Below are positions 43,111 to 51,651 of a DNA stretch of 64,000 nucleotides, one piece after another; position 1 is the stretch's first letter, and each line of letters opens with the position of its first letter. The position numbers were made by a program, and so were the translations under genes. Where the stretch lies: NCBI GenBank assembly GCA_913058335.1, contig CAJXPX010000005.1:62001-126000 (forward strand), in the 5' to 3' direction. The notes under the pieces are model-generated. The model was given only the letters and a program-made list of their open reading frames with translations, did no database searches and had not been told where the DNA came from. This stretch comes from an uncultured Hyphomonadaceae bacterium. GTDB taxonomy: Bacteria; Pseudomonadota; Alphaproteobacteria; Caulobacterales; Maricaulaceae.

Positions 43111-43893
43111 ATGAATGTTTCATTCGAGAATAAAACCGCAATTGTAACTGGGGCAGGGCAGGGGATAGGCCGAGCTATTGCTTTGGAAATTGCATTGTCC
43201 GGCGGCTTTGTTGTCATTGCTGAACGGGACGCCGCCGCCGCTGAGGAAACTCTCTCGTTAGTCCGTGAAAAAGCGGGATCGGGGCAGGTTTATCTTTGTG
43301 ACCTTGAAGTTTCAGGCGATGTTCAGGCCTTATATTCAAGCGTTAGAAAGTCTCGGGGGGCTATTGATGTTTCCGTCCACAATGTCGGAGGTGCTCTCTG
43401 GATGAAACCCTTTGTGCACTTCACACCCGAAGAAATAGATAAAGAACTGCAACGTTCATTGAGGCCGACTCTATTATGCTGCCACAGTGTGCTTCCATAT
43501 ATGGTTGAGCAGGGATACGGTTCAATTGTAAATATCGGTTCCGTGTCTACCCGAGGTATAAATCGCTTGCCGTATGCAGCTGCTAAAGGCGGTGTCCAAG
43601 CTATAACGACAGCCTTGTCTTTAGAGGTCGCAACACAAGGTATTCGCGTAAATTGCGTCGTACCAGGTGGAATAGATGTAGGGCAACGGCTCGTTCCCCG
43701 AAATTTGGAAACGCCGTCCAAAATTGAACGAAAAGGGATGCAAGAAGTCATCGATCAAACTCTGCGGGATACGCCAATGGGGCATTTCGGTGTTCCGGAT
43801 GACATTGCGTCTGCCGTTTGTTTTTTAGCTTCCGAACATGCGAAATATATTACGGGTCAAACACTTTGTGTGGCGGGCGGCGGCATAGGCTAA
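43111..43893 (+). CDS. xylL: Benzoate-diol dehydrogenase (XylL/BenD-like SDR)
   Basis: This 260-residue short-chain dehydrogenase has TGAGQGIG, the NVGGALWMKPFVHFTPEEID segment and catalytic S-Y-K in SVSTRGINRLPYAAAKGG. The NVGG-W-KPF and RGxNRxPYxAAKGG patterns are diagnostic for BenD/XylL, which oxidatively decarboxylate the 1-carboxy-1,2-diol from benzoate or toluate to catechol. It lies behind the fifth oxygenase set, 22 kb from xylXY, whose own downstream gene is the unrelated PdxA-type dehydrogenase. Either it serves both oxygenases or each has its own dehydrogenase. Confidence 0.87.
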   Translation: MNVSFENKTAIVTGAGQGIGRAIALEIALSGGFVVIAERDAAAAEETLSLVREKAGSGQVYLCDLEVSGDVQALYSSVRKSRGAIDVSVHNVGGALWMKPFVHFTPEEIDKELQRSLRPTLLCCHSVLPYMVEQGYGSIVNIGSVSTRGINRLPYAAAKGGVQAITTALSLEVATQGIRVNCVVPGGIDVGQRLVPRNLETPSKIERKGMQEVIDQTLRDTPMGHFGVPDDIASAVCFLASEHAKYITGQTLCVAGGGIG

Positions 43894-43943
43894 ATAGGCG
43901 TCTATTGTCGCGAACAAACTGTATCACTAAACTGGAGAGAATT

Positions 43944-44549
43944 ATGAAACTTTATTATATGCCGGGCGCATGCTCACTTGTCATACATATTGCTTTGCGC
44001 GAGGCAGGTGTAACGCCACAACTGGTCAAACTTAATCCGGAAACCGGTGACACGGATGATGGTGGAAACATAAAAACGGTTAATGCGAAGGGGTACGTAC
44101 CTGTGCTCGTCGATGAAGATGGCGAAAAGCATACTGAGGTCGTAGCTATTTCATTAATGCTCGCCGATAAGTTTGGAGAGTCTAAATTACTTCCAGCAGA
44201 TCCTAAACAACGACGGCGGGCGATAGAATGGCTTGCGTTTATATCCACGGAAATTCACAAACTGTTTGGACCATTTTTTATGCCGGACGCGACGGACGCT
44301 GATCGCAAGGCCGCACTTGTTAAAATCGAAAAACGATTTGAATATGCCGATGAACATTTGGACGGGAAAAACGGCTTCTTGTTTAATGAGGAGTTCACGG
44401 TTGCAGACATCTATCTATTTGTCACCTTGTTCTGGACGACGCCAGCCCAAATTTCGTTAGAGAAATGGCCGAATCTTGGAGCGTTCCTTGGCCGAGTAAT
44501 GCAGCGACCTTCTGTTATAGAGGCGATCAAAGCTGAAGGGCTTACATAA
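43944..44549 (+). CDS. Glutathione S-transferase, beta class
   Basis: This 201-residue protein begins MKLYYMPGACSLVIHIALRE with the beta-class catalytic cysteine at position 10, then the thioredoxin-like half (GYVPVLVDEDG) and the helical half ending ADIYLFVTLFW and VMQRPSVIEAIKAEG. Such enzymes (BphK) are common in aromatic gene clusters and may protect against or dehalogenate reactive intermediates. ATG 43944 has GGAGAG 6 bases upstream; the longer frame overlaps xylL. It is probably co-transcribed with the xylL-type gene. Confidence 0.87.
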   Translation: MKLYYMPGACSLVIHIALREAGVTPQLVKLNPETGDTDDGGNIKTVNAKGYVPVLVDEDGEKHTEVVAISLMLADKFGESKLLPADPKQRRRAIEWLAFISTEIHKLFGPFFMPDATDADRKAALVKIEKRFEYADEHLDGKNGFLFNEEFTVADIYLFVTLFWTTPAQISLEKWPNLGAFLGRVMQRPSVIEAIKAEGLT

Positions 44550-44694
44550 CCGTAAAACTGGAACCCGCTTTTCAATACTAGCGCGGTATACCAATTCGTC
44601 TGGTACGCAACGTCATTCAAAAATGGAATAATATTCGAGTTATTGGTGCTCGGATCTGGGATTTCAGTGCGTACACAAATATAAGGTTAAGGGT

Positions 44695-45531
44695 ATGATC
44701 GTAGAGTTGCTGCCTCTGATATGTATAGTTGTTTTAGTCGGGCTAACATCTGGGGTATTGGCGGGGATGTTAGGTATAGGTGGGGGTGCTGTCATTGTTC
44801 CAGGAATGTATTTTTCGTTATCGGTTCTGGGATATACGGCAGATGCGATAATACACGTATCAATTGCTACAGCCGTCTCGGTGATTGTCGTCAATGGTGC
44901 GGTGTCCGTTCGTCATCACAATAAACGTGGTGCTGTTGACTGGTCCATTATACTCAACAGAAACTTATTTGTAAGTTGGTCGCTATGGATCGGGATTGGA
45001 GCATTTATAACCTCGCTTGTAATTGCACCAAAACTGTCGGGACGAAGTCTAGCCATTATTTTTAGTGTTCTTATGGCGGCAATGTCACTTCAACTGATCT
45101 TTGGGAAACCTAATTGGCGCCTACGTGACTCGATTCCGGGCGGAGCAGCCCCCGCGATCGGCGGAAGTGCTATAGGTGGGATATCTTCTCTTATGGGTAT
45201 TGGTGGCGGGACTTTCACGGTGCCTTTGATGACGATGTGCGGAATGCCAATCCACCGCGCAATTGGAACGGCATCTGGGCTCGGACTCGCAATATCTATT
45301 CCGGCCAGTATCGGATTTGTTATTTCGGGTTGGTCGGTTGACGGCCGCCCGCCCTTATCTTTGGGGTATGTAAACCTTGTCGGCTTTTTTGTTGTCGCGA
45401 TGGTATCTTATTTCGCTGTTCCTTTGGGCGTCCATTTATCGCATAAATTGGATCCTTCGAAACTGCGCCGTGTGTTTGGACTTCTCATGATCGTTGTGGC
45501 TTTTGGGATGATCCGTAAAGCTCTCGCATAG
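44695..45531 (+). CDS. TSUP-family (TauE/SafE) membrane exporter
   Basis: The 278-residue protein has about eight hydrophobic helices in two homologous halves, each carrying the family glycine motif (GMLGIGGGAVIVPGM near residue 22; LMGIGGGTFTVPLM near 165). TSUP proteins move sulfite, sulfoacetate or other small organic anions. No sulfur-metabolism gene is nearby, so an aromatic or organic acid anion is possible. It is the last recognisable gene before the composition change at about 46.05 kb. Confidence 0.82.
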   Translation: MIVELLPLICIVVLVGLTSGVLAGMLGIGGGAVIVPGMYFSLSVLGYTADAIIHVSIATAVSVIVVNGAVSVRHHNKRGAVDWSIILNRNLFVSWSLWIGIGAFITSLVIAPKLSGRSLAIIFSVLMAAMSLQLIFGKPNWRLRDSIPGGAAPAIGGSAIGGISSLMGIGGGTFTVPLMTMCGMPIHRAIGTASGLGLAISIPASIGFVISGWSVDGRPPLSLGYVNLVGFFVVAMVSYFAVPLGVHLSHKLDPSKLRRVFGLLMIVVAFGMIRKALA

Positions 45532-45677
45532 GTATGAATTTATTTCCAACCTCAATTAGCTAAACGCTCCCACGAAATTTAGGCCGTTCATTTGAATTAG
45601 ATAATGGTTCGTTCCTAGTAAAATAGGGACCAAATTCTTGGTTTAGACATCCAAAAATAAATCATTAACGCAGATTT

Positions 45678-45706
45678 AAAAAAACCTCCCAGTTTGACTG
45701 GGGGGG
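45678..45706 (-). terminator. Minus-strand terminator-like hairpin
   Basis: On the minus strand CCCAG-TCAAA-CTGGG, extended by further C/G pairs, is followed by a run of seven T. There is no obvious minus-strand gene upstream of it, so it may be a remnant of a lost gene at the junction. Confidence 0.45.
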
Positions 45707-46050
45707 TGTCCTGCCCTCGGAGGGGCATGCACAGATCGCTAGATTGCGACCAGCTAGGCAAACATGATGTGAAAACAACACAGCAAACCTTTATGGGCGG
45801 AGATTGGATTAGCAGATTTGACGCCCTGCGAAAGTATTTTGGTTATCATGTTAGAATTCTGAATAAGACTATTTATAGGCCAGTATTGGTCGTTTTAAAT
45901 TTCTCGGTTCTACTTGCTATACCCGCTATTTTGGCGACATCTGGTGGCCGATTAAACCTGCCTTGCTGGAATGGTTCATTGCTTTTTATATGGGTATATT
46001 TGCCACGCTCATATTACGCAAAATGGTTCTGTCACGGGCAAATATGGCCT

Positions 46051-46065
46051 GCTTAATAATTAAGC
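46051..46065. repeat. 15-base palindrome at the composition junction
   Basis: GCTTAAT-A-ATTAAGC is a perfect inverted repeat with a one-base centre, located within a few bases of the switch from AT-rich to GC-rich sequence. It could be an integration or resolution core site, or a transcriptional signal; the sequence alone does not decide. Confidence 0.4.
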
Positions 46066-46734
46066 GTTAGAGAGCCGAACTGGGCGTCTCGCGCGCCTTG
46101 CCAGCAAGCCGCGCGACCGGGCTGGCGTGAACCAAGCCCGCGGGGCGGTCTTGGCCATGCGGCGTTCATCCCTGACGCTGCCGCTAGCGCGGCCATTATG
46201 TCAGGCGTCCGCCGAACGGGCCGACAATTCCGTAGCGCGCCAACACTTACTGGTTTCACTTACAGACGTGAAAATGAAGTAGGCAGGGCCTGACTCGCAA
46301 CGCTGCCTAAACGGCGAAGGACCTGCGCAATCACCGACCTGCGGCCAGCGGACGCTTGGCGCCTGATATGTTCGAGTTTCCCACGCGCTAAAGTTTCCGG
46401 GGTCGCTCGTTTATGTGGATACGGATCTACGGGCCCAAGTTTGCGACATGCGAAGATTAGATCAGAAGGGCGGCGCTAACGCGCCGGCTTTGAATGGTTT
46501 GTTCCCTCCTCGGTCGTCGGGAGTGGGCGGACGGCCAGTCTGCCGACGGGCAGTCCCGCCGCAAGGGCTTAGGACAAAAGCGTCAAAGGATCACTGCGGT
46601 TTCCTACCTAAACCCTTGCGCCGGGCCTTCAATACCCGTCGCCTGTCTGGCCTCCTTGCCGCCCACCCCCGCCGCCCTGCGGGGGGAACGCGCGCGAGGG
46701 GTTCGTGCGCGGGGCGGGTGATGGAGACAATCTT

Positions 46735-47751
46735 ATGACCTTGCACCTAGCTGACAATTCAGACTTGCCGCCTTGCGGCACACCTTCGCTTACAGCGAAG
46801 GCAAAACCGAAAACCAATGGCGGGAAAACGACCCGCGCCATACGCGCTGACCTTTACCAAGGCGTGACCAATAGCGTCATCGCCCAGCTTGAAGCGGGGC
46901 GCGTGCCTTGGGTTCAACCTTGGGGGCGGCCTGATATGAACACGCCGCTCGGCATGCCGACCAATGGCCATACGAGCCGCCAATATACGGGCATCAATAT
47001 TTTGCTCTTATGGGGCGCAGCGATTGACACGCAGCGCACAACTCAGACTTGGCTCACCTACAAACAGGCGCAAGCATTGGGCGCGCAGGTTCGTAAGGGC
47101 GAAACAGGGACAACGGTCTGTTATGCCGATACGTTTGTCCCAAAGGCTGAGAAAGCGCGTGCGCAAGAAACAGGAAGCGACCCGCAAAAAATTGGATTCT
47201 TAAAGCGTTACACTGTCTTTAATGCCGACCAGTGCGAAGGTTTAGACTCCGCATTTTTTGATGGCGTGAAGCCCTTACCCGAGCGGGAAGCCGTACCAAT
47301 CGCGGAAACTCTAATCGCAGCTACACGCGCGGATTTTAGAACAGGTGGGGATAGGGCTTTTTATTCCCCAAGTGATGACTTTATCCAAGTCCCGCCGCAG
47401 CCCGCCTTTTTTGAGCAAATCAATTATTACCGCACATGCTTTCACGAGCTTGGTCACTGGACAGGCCACAAAAGCCGCCTTGATAGGAACCTCAAATGCC
47501 ACAAAGGCACGAAGTTATATGCGAAAGAAGAACTTGTCGCAGAAATGACAACGGCTTTTATTTGCGCCGCGCTTGGCATTCTGCCCACCGTCAGACACGC
47601 CGACTATATCGGGTCATGGCTTAGAGTGCTCAAGGACGACAAACGCTTCGTGTTCAAAGCCGCATCGCTTGCCTCAAAAGCAGCTGATTATATCTTAGCT
47701 TTTCGGACCCCGACTCAAGCTGATTCTAGGGCTATAGAGATTGCGGCGTGA
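46735..47751 (+). CDS. ardC: ArdC-like antirestriction protein (DUF1738 with zinc peptidase domain)
   Basis: The 338-residue protein has an N-terminal ssDNA-binding-type ArdC domain (RADLYQGVTNSVIAQLEAG...W-QPW, NGHTSRQYTGINILLLW) and a C-terminal metallopeptidase-like domain with HELGHWTGH (H237, E238, H241). ArdC proteins protect incoming DNA from host restriction during conjugation and are typical first genes of alphaproteobacterial plasmids and integrative elements. ATG 46735 has GGAGA 7-8 bases upstream. Three tiny genes follow with four-base overlaps, then parB. Confidence 0.88.
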   Translation: MTLHLADNSDLPPCGTPSLTAKAKPKTNGGKTTRAIRADLYQGVTNSVIAQLEAGRVPWVQPWGRPDMNTPLGMPTNGHTSRQYTGINILLLWGAAIDTQRTTQTWLTYKQAQALGAQVRKGETGTTVCYADTFVPKAEKARAQETGSDPQKIGFLKRYTVFNADQCEGLDSAFFDGVKPLPEREAVPIAETLIAATRADFRTGGDRAFYSPSDDFIQVPPQPAFFEQINYYRTCFHELGHWTGHKSRLDRNLKCHKGTKLYAKEELVAEMTTAFICAALGILPTVRHADYIGSWLRVLKDDKRFVFKAASLASKAADYILAFRTPTQADSRAIEIAA

Positions 47752-47942
47752 GCCGCTATCTGGTCAGACCGCGCGAGGATGGACAAGGGCCATATGCGTG
47801 GCGGCATGTCGTCAAATCTCGCGCCCGCTTACGCCAAGGCGATTGCTACACTCAATTAGGTGATGAGCTAAACGTCAATGATGTTAGCCGCCTAATTTCC
47901 ATGTGTGACAAAGCGGGTTTTGAAATGCGCAGGGTCGCATGA
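47748..47942 (+). CDS. Small hypothetical protein in the ardC operon
   Basis: A 64-residue basic protein (MSRYLVRPREDGQGPYAWRH...). Its GTG overlaps the ardC stop by four bases (GTGA) and its end overlaps the next start in the same way (ATGA). That chain of overlaps supports translation despite the small size. I do not recognise a domain. A helper role in establishment of the element is only a guess from position. Confidence 0.6.
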   Translation: MSRYLVRPREDGQGPYAWRHVVKSRARLRQGDCYTQLGDELNVNDVSRLISMCDKAGFEMRRVA

Positions 47943-48214
47943 CCCGCACCGTCACAAAATTGTTGAAAGAAACATACGCGGCGCTTGGGGATGATTTCAT
48001 TCAGCCGACGCTTTTGGGGCTATGGGAAAAAAGCGGGAGCGGGGAAGCTGTTGCTGCGGAAGCCTTTGTCGCTCTCGAACTCGCCTCACGCGAAGTCACG
48101 AGGGCGAAGCGTATGACATTTGCGCGGTTAGAGGACACAGACCCCGACATGATGAGGCCATTGTTTGAGGCCGCTATCAACATCACCGAAACCGCCAAGG
48201 CGAAAACGCCGTGA
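47939..48214 (+). CDS. Small hypothetical protein in the ardC operon
   Basis: At 91 residues it is predicted mostly helical and mixed in charge, with no recognised domain. The ATG overlaps the previous stop codon by four bases, and the next gene starts in its own stop (GTGA), so it is part of a translationally coupled series between ardC and parB. Confidence 0.6.
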   Translation: MTRTVTKLLKETYAALGDDFIQPTLLGLWEKSGSGEAVAAEAFVALELASREVTRAKRMTFARLEDTDPDMMRPLFEAAINITETAKAKTP

Positions 48215-48438
48215 GCGCCGCGCCCAAATCCGAACTGACAGAAGTTGGAGAGCAGACCCTGATTGATGGGGTTCGCCCCGTCACCCTCGGCGAAAAACTA
48301 ACCGCCCGAACATCGCATCCGATGGTTCCCAAACGGAACCCGAATGCCGAACAGAAATCCTGCGACATTGGCCTTTTCGATGAGGTCGGCCGTGCGCAGA
48401 TTGACCTTTGTGACCTTATCAAATCTATGGAGACTTAA
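48211..48438 (+). CDS. Small hypothetical protein upstream of parB
   Basis: A 75-residue protein beginning at a GTG that overlaps the preceding stop codon and ending one base before the parB start. Its C-terminal GLFDEVGRAQIDLCDLIKS is the only feature that stands out; no family recognised. The arrangement of overlapping small genes supports it being real. Confidence 0.55.
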   Translation: MSAAPKSELTEVGEQTLIDGVRPVTLGEKLTARTSHPMVPKRNPNAEQKSCDIGLFDEVGRAQIDLCDLIKSMET

Positions 48439-48439
48439 A

Positions 48440-50194
48440 ATGAAACTCAAAGAAATCCCGTTGGGGAAGCTATCAATCTCAAAGCTGAATATGAGGTATA
48501 AGGATAAAAACCCTGACATCTCGGATATTCTTCCAACTATTCGCGAGAAAGGACTCTTTCAGCCGATGTTGGTGAGAGCGGAAGGTGACGGTTACGGGGT
48601 TGTGGCAGGACGCCGCCGATTGTGCGCGTTGCGTCAGGTTGAAGAGGAAAAAGGCATAAAGATGAAAGCCCCATGCGGTATTCTTGACTCTGACGATGAT
48701 GTTGATGCCATTGAAGCATCACTCATTGAAAACTTTGCGCGGTTGCCCGCAACGGAGTTAGAGCAATTTTCGGCATTCAAGCGGCTCAAGGTTGCGGGCC
48801 GCAGCGTGACCGAGATCGCCATCCATTTTGGCGTCACGGAACTCAAGGTGAAACGGCTTTTGGCACTCGCCAATCTCAAACCGCAAATCCTAAAACTGTA
48901 TGAGGCGGGCGATATTGATTTTAACGCCGCACGGCTTTTGACGGTGGCGAGTAAATCCAAACAGGCCGAATGGCTGAAACTGGCGAGTGACGAAGAACAG
49001 GAGACACCACGCGGGCGTTGGCTCAAAGAATGGATTTTGGGCGAGGAACAAATTAGCACCTCATGCGCTCTGTTTGACTTGAAAGACTATAAAGGGGCTA
49101 TCCTGACCGACCTCTTTGGGGAGCAGGAATATTTTGCAGACCCTGATATATTCTGGTCATTGCAAAGCGCCAAGATAGCTGAAGCGATTGCGGAATATGA
49201 AACGGACGGTTGGCAGACCGAATTGATGGAGCGGGGCCGCAGTTTTCAGGAATGGTCACATGCCAAGCGCCCGAAAGAGGCGGGCGGTAAGGTCTTTATC
49301 TCGGTGGGTAATGACGGAGCGGTGGCCGCCCATCTTGGCTATCTCACCCATGAGGACGACAAGAAAATCAAAGCGATTTTGACAGGCGAGGATGAGGATA
49401 GCGCTAAGGCGGCTCCCAAAGCCAAACCCGAAATGTCAGGGCCATTAAAGGAATATGTCACTCTTCATCGCCATAGTGCTATCCGCGCGGAACTCCTTAA
49501 GCATCCCAAAGTGGCCTTGCGGTTGACCGTGGCCCATATGCTAGTCGGGTCTTATCGTTGGAGCATTGAGGCGCAGGGCACAAAACCCCGCAAAGAGTCG
49601 ACTGCGGTTAGCATTGCGGGGAGCCACGGCGCGACTATCTTTGAAGCGGAACGCTCGGCGATTTACGACCTTGTTGGACTGACAAAATTTGATAGCCATT
49701 ATACACCAAGAAAACGGTTGGCTAATGGCGAGTTGACCCCCGTCTTTGCGCGTCTTTTGGAACTCGGCGACGAGGACGTCATGCGTGTGATGGCATTTGC
49801 GATGGCGGAAAGTCTGCAAGCGGACGCGGATATTGTCGAAGCCCTAACCTATGTTGTGCCTGTTGATATGGCCGCGATGTGGGAGCCGGATGACGCCTTC
49901 TTTGACATCTTGCGCGATAAGAAAATTATCAACGCAATGGTCAAAGATATTGCCGGAAAACGGGCGGCAGACGCCAACCTAACCGAGACGGGAAAGGTGC
50001 AAAAAGCCATTATTCGGGATTGTCTTGACGAACGCGGCTCGCGCGAATCTCGTCCCGACTGGCGTCCAAAATGGATGCAGGTTCCGGCACAGCATTATCT
50101 CGACAAAGAGACGTGCCCGCCCGCAAAAGCGGATGCAGCGGTGTCAAAAGTGATGATGGCAACAACGCGACCTGATACACATATCGCCGCCTAA
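48440..50194 (+). CDS. ParB/RepB-like nuclease-domain protein
   Basis: The 584-residue protein has an N-terminal ParB domain (about 5-110; LKEIPLGKLSISKLNMRYKD, EKGLFQPMLVRA, VVAGRRRLCAL with the GxRR box), then the HTH region RSVTEIAIHFGVTELKVKRLLA (about 125-165) and a long C-terminal part with little recognised similarity. Large ParB-like proteins of this kind sit downstream of ardC on alphaproteobacterial plasmids and elements; no parA is nearby, so a plain partition role is doubtful. GGAG lies 9 bases before ATG 48440; upstream in-frame codons overlap the preceding gene. A terminator follows. Confidence 0.85.
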   Translation: MKLKEIPLGKLSISKLNMRYKDKNPDISDILPTIREKGLFQPMLVRAEGDGYGVVAGRRRLCALRQVEEEKGIKMKAPCGILDSDDDVDAIEASLIENFARLPATELEQFSAFKRLKVAGRSVTEIAIHFGVTELKVKRLLALANLKPQILKLYEAGDIDFNAARLLTVASKSKQAEWLKLASDEEQETPRGRWLKEWILGEEQISTSCALFDLKDYKGAILTDLFGEQEYFADPDIFWSLQSAKIAEAIAEYETDGWQTELMERGRSFQEWSHAKRPKEAGGKVFISVGNDGAVAAHLGYLTHEDDKKIKAILTGEDEDSAKAAPKAKPEMSGPLKEYVTLHRHSAIRAELLKHPKVALRLTVAHMLVGSYRWSIEAQGTKPRKESTAVSIAGSHGATIFEAERSAIYDLVGLTKFDSHYTPRKRLANGELTPVFARLLELGDEDVMRVMAFAMAESLQADADIVEALTYVVPVDMAAMWEPDDAFFDILRDKKIINAMVKDIAGKRAADANLTETGKVQKAIIRDCLDERGSRESRPDWRPKWMQVPAQHYLDKETCPPAKADAAVSKVMMATTRPDTHIAA

Positions 50195-50245
50195 GTAAGC
50201 GTCTCAATATTGGCGTGATTGTCTCCAACCGCGCCAATAGCCCCG

Positions 50246-50277
50246 CCGCCGCGCTTTACAGGTGCGGCGGTATTTTT
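50246..50277 (+). terminator. Terminator after the parB-like gene
   Basis: CCGCCGCGC (50246-50254) pairs with GTGCGGCGG (50262-50270) around TTTACAG, with one G-T pair, followed by TATTTTTAT. It lies between the parB end and a minus-strand gene and may serve both directions. Confidence 0.75.
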
Positions 50278-50569
50278 ATGGAAATTTAACTTCAATCGTT
50301 TTGATAAGCTGCCTAACAATATCGCCGCTTGCGTCGATCTCGGCGGCGAGTTTTTTAAATCGCTTAATGTCGGCTTTCTCATTGTCATCAGAATAGAGGC
50401 CGCAGAGTAATTGCGTCAGTTTCAGAAGCGGCACAGGGGATAGGTCTATGTCTGGGTCTATTTCGGGAGTATCGCAGCCATCCCAAAGATAATCCCCGTC
50501 GAGTTCGATACAGCCATTTGAATTAAGCCGTAGAAATAGCTTTTTGGTATAGTCGGTTTCTCCGGCCAT
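50276..50569 (-). CDS. Small acidic hypothetical protein
   Basis: A 97-residue acidic protein (MAGETDYTKKLFLRLNSNG, then DYLWDGCDTPEIDPDIDL). GAGGA lies about 9 bases before the ATG, which supports it. I do not recognise a family. It is transcribed towards the parB terminator on the opposite strand. Confidence 0.55.
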   Translation of the reverse strand: MAGETDYTKKLFLRLNSNGCIELDGDYLWDGCDTPEIDPDIDLSPVPLLKLTQLLCGLYSDDNEKADIKRFKKLAAEIDASGDIVRQLIKTIEVKFP

Positions 50570-50961
50570 ATCATTTATCCTCGATAGGCCGAGTTGGGTC
50601 TATGGCTACAAATTGCATCTTGGAGACAACGAAAAATGATTAAGGATTGTGACCTCGCTTCGCTCGGTCGCTTTGTTTGGACTATCCGCATATTTTGCCT
50701 TCGTTAATCTTGCTGGTTATCCGAACAAGCCGGACGCTGCTAAGCAAGAGAACCGTAGGACTCTAGGCGCGGTTTTTGGGCTGAGGCCTTGGACATCATC
50801 GCGCCATCCGGCCAATGGTCGGATGTGCATAGATGTTCGAAGACATGCGCCTGGGCCGTCTACGGTTTTCAAAAGGGGTTAGCAGTCCCCACGATTTGAT
50901 TTTGCAAATCGCCCTCATTCATTAGGCGAGATTCGATAGAGGAGCAATAAATAACGACCTG
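50570..50961. other. Gene-poor spacer before the inverted repeat
   Basis: No gene is supported here. An open frame at 50649-50882 has no ribosome binding site or recognised domain. The stretch contains short local inverted repeats (for example AGCGAAGC-like and TTTTGCAAA) but nothing I can name. Confidence 0.35.
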
Positions 50962-51276
50962 AAAAACCCGCCTAATCTTGATGATTAAGCGGGTCAGGTA
51001 TAGCGGGTTGAGCCTAGCTACGCGGGTTCCAAATCAGGGCGTAAGTTTTATCTTTTGCGTGCTTGCGCTGACCAAGATTAGCATAGACTTTACGGGCGCT
51101 GATATTGGGGTGTTCAAAGGTCGTGGAAATATATGTCTTTCCGCTCACTTCGCCCGTCATATTCCAAGCTGCGCCGAGTTCGCCCATCGTATCGCCGAAG
51201 ATGACGAAATCAGGCTCTTGTGATTTTGGGTCGCGGGATTCATTTTGAACCAAGCGGATGCAATCATTCCCGCCCA
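50962..51276 (+). repeat. Inverted repeat, left arm (duplicated DUF736 3' part)
   Basis: This segment is nearly identical, in reverse complement, to 51716-52030. The first 70 bases differ by only a few positions around a shared transcription terminator hairpin, and the coding part appears identical for about 80 codons. Similarity fades near 51261-51276. The two arms are separated by about 440 bases. Confidence 0.9.
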
Positions 51277-51277
51277 A
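51014..51277 (-). pseudogene. DUF736 gene, 5'-truncated copy
   Basis: The minus-strand frame encodes the same 80 C-terminal residues as the intact DUF736 gene at 51652-51978 (IRLVQNESRDPKSQEPDF onward to IWNPRS) but lacks its first 25 or so residues; upstream of TTG 51277 the sequence diverges and no ribosome binding site is seen. It ends at the shared terminator hairpin 50966-50994. It is most likely a partial inverted duplicate, though a short product from the TTG cannot be excluded. Confidence 0.75.
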
Positions 51278-51651
51278 GCGTGCGAAGACCCTCAGAGTTA
51301 TCGCCTCCGCGCACCTTTACGTTTCCAGTAAATTTTGATCATTGGATGGGCCGTCTTAAAAACCATGCGTCTGGCGCAAAGAAACCAATACCCGTTCTGA
51401 CTCCCTAACGTGAGCAGACGGCTAGAGAGATTTCAACCCGACAAAGTCACTAATTTCCTCTCCTTCATTCCTGACGGAATGAAGCATTCAGCGCGAAACA
51501 AATTAGCGCCTTCTTACGGGTGCAAACGCTTGCGCGTTTGGCCTGCATTATGTTCGATTTTAGAAGGCGTGAAAGCTCTCTATCCGCCCGCTTTTCACTG
51601 GGTGTCAGCAAGGGGATTGGCCCCTTCGCGACAAACACATGGAGACTACCA
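51277..51651. other. Spacer of the inverted repeat and leader of DUF736
   Basis: No gene is supported in these 375 bases between the two DUF736 copies. The right part, ending in TGGAGACTACCA, must hold the promoter and ribosome binding site of the intact copy. It contains the local inverted repeat GCAAACGCTTGCGCGTTTG-like element near 51520. Confidence 0.4.

Larger units (their letters stand above)
45532..46734. other. Junction region between AT-rich catabolic and GC-rich mobile segments
   Basis: I find no convincing gene in these 1.2 kb. Up to about 46.05 kb the sequence is AT-rich like the catabolic half; from about 46.06 kb it is GC-rich like the mobile-element backbone. The first part has a minus-strand terminator-like hairpin (45678-45706). 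Open frames at 45694-46056 and in the GC-rich part lack recognisable domains and good start signals. The last 300 bases are presumably the untranslated leader of the ardC operon. No tRNA or integrase was found at the junction. Confidence 0.5.

Noticed and set aside
45694-46056. Open frame of 120 codons between the TSUP gene and the ardC region.
   Set aside because: It starts inside a terminator-like hairpin with a weak start codon, has no ribosome binding site and no recognisable domain; only a hydrophobic middle stands out.
46053-46734. Several open frames on both strands in the GC-rich leader before ardC.
   Set aside because: They are proline/arginine/alanine-rich, mutually overlapping and without start signals, as expected by chance in GC-rich non-coding DNA.
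50649-50882. Open frame of 77 codons before the inverted repeat.
   Set aside because: No start signal, no recognisable protein features, and codon use unlike the flanking genes.
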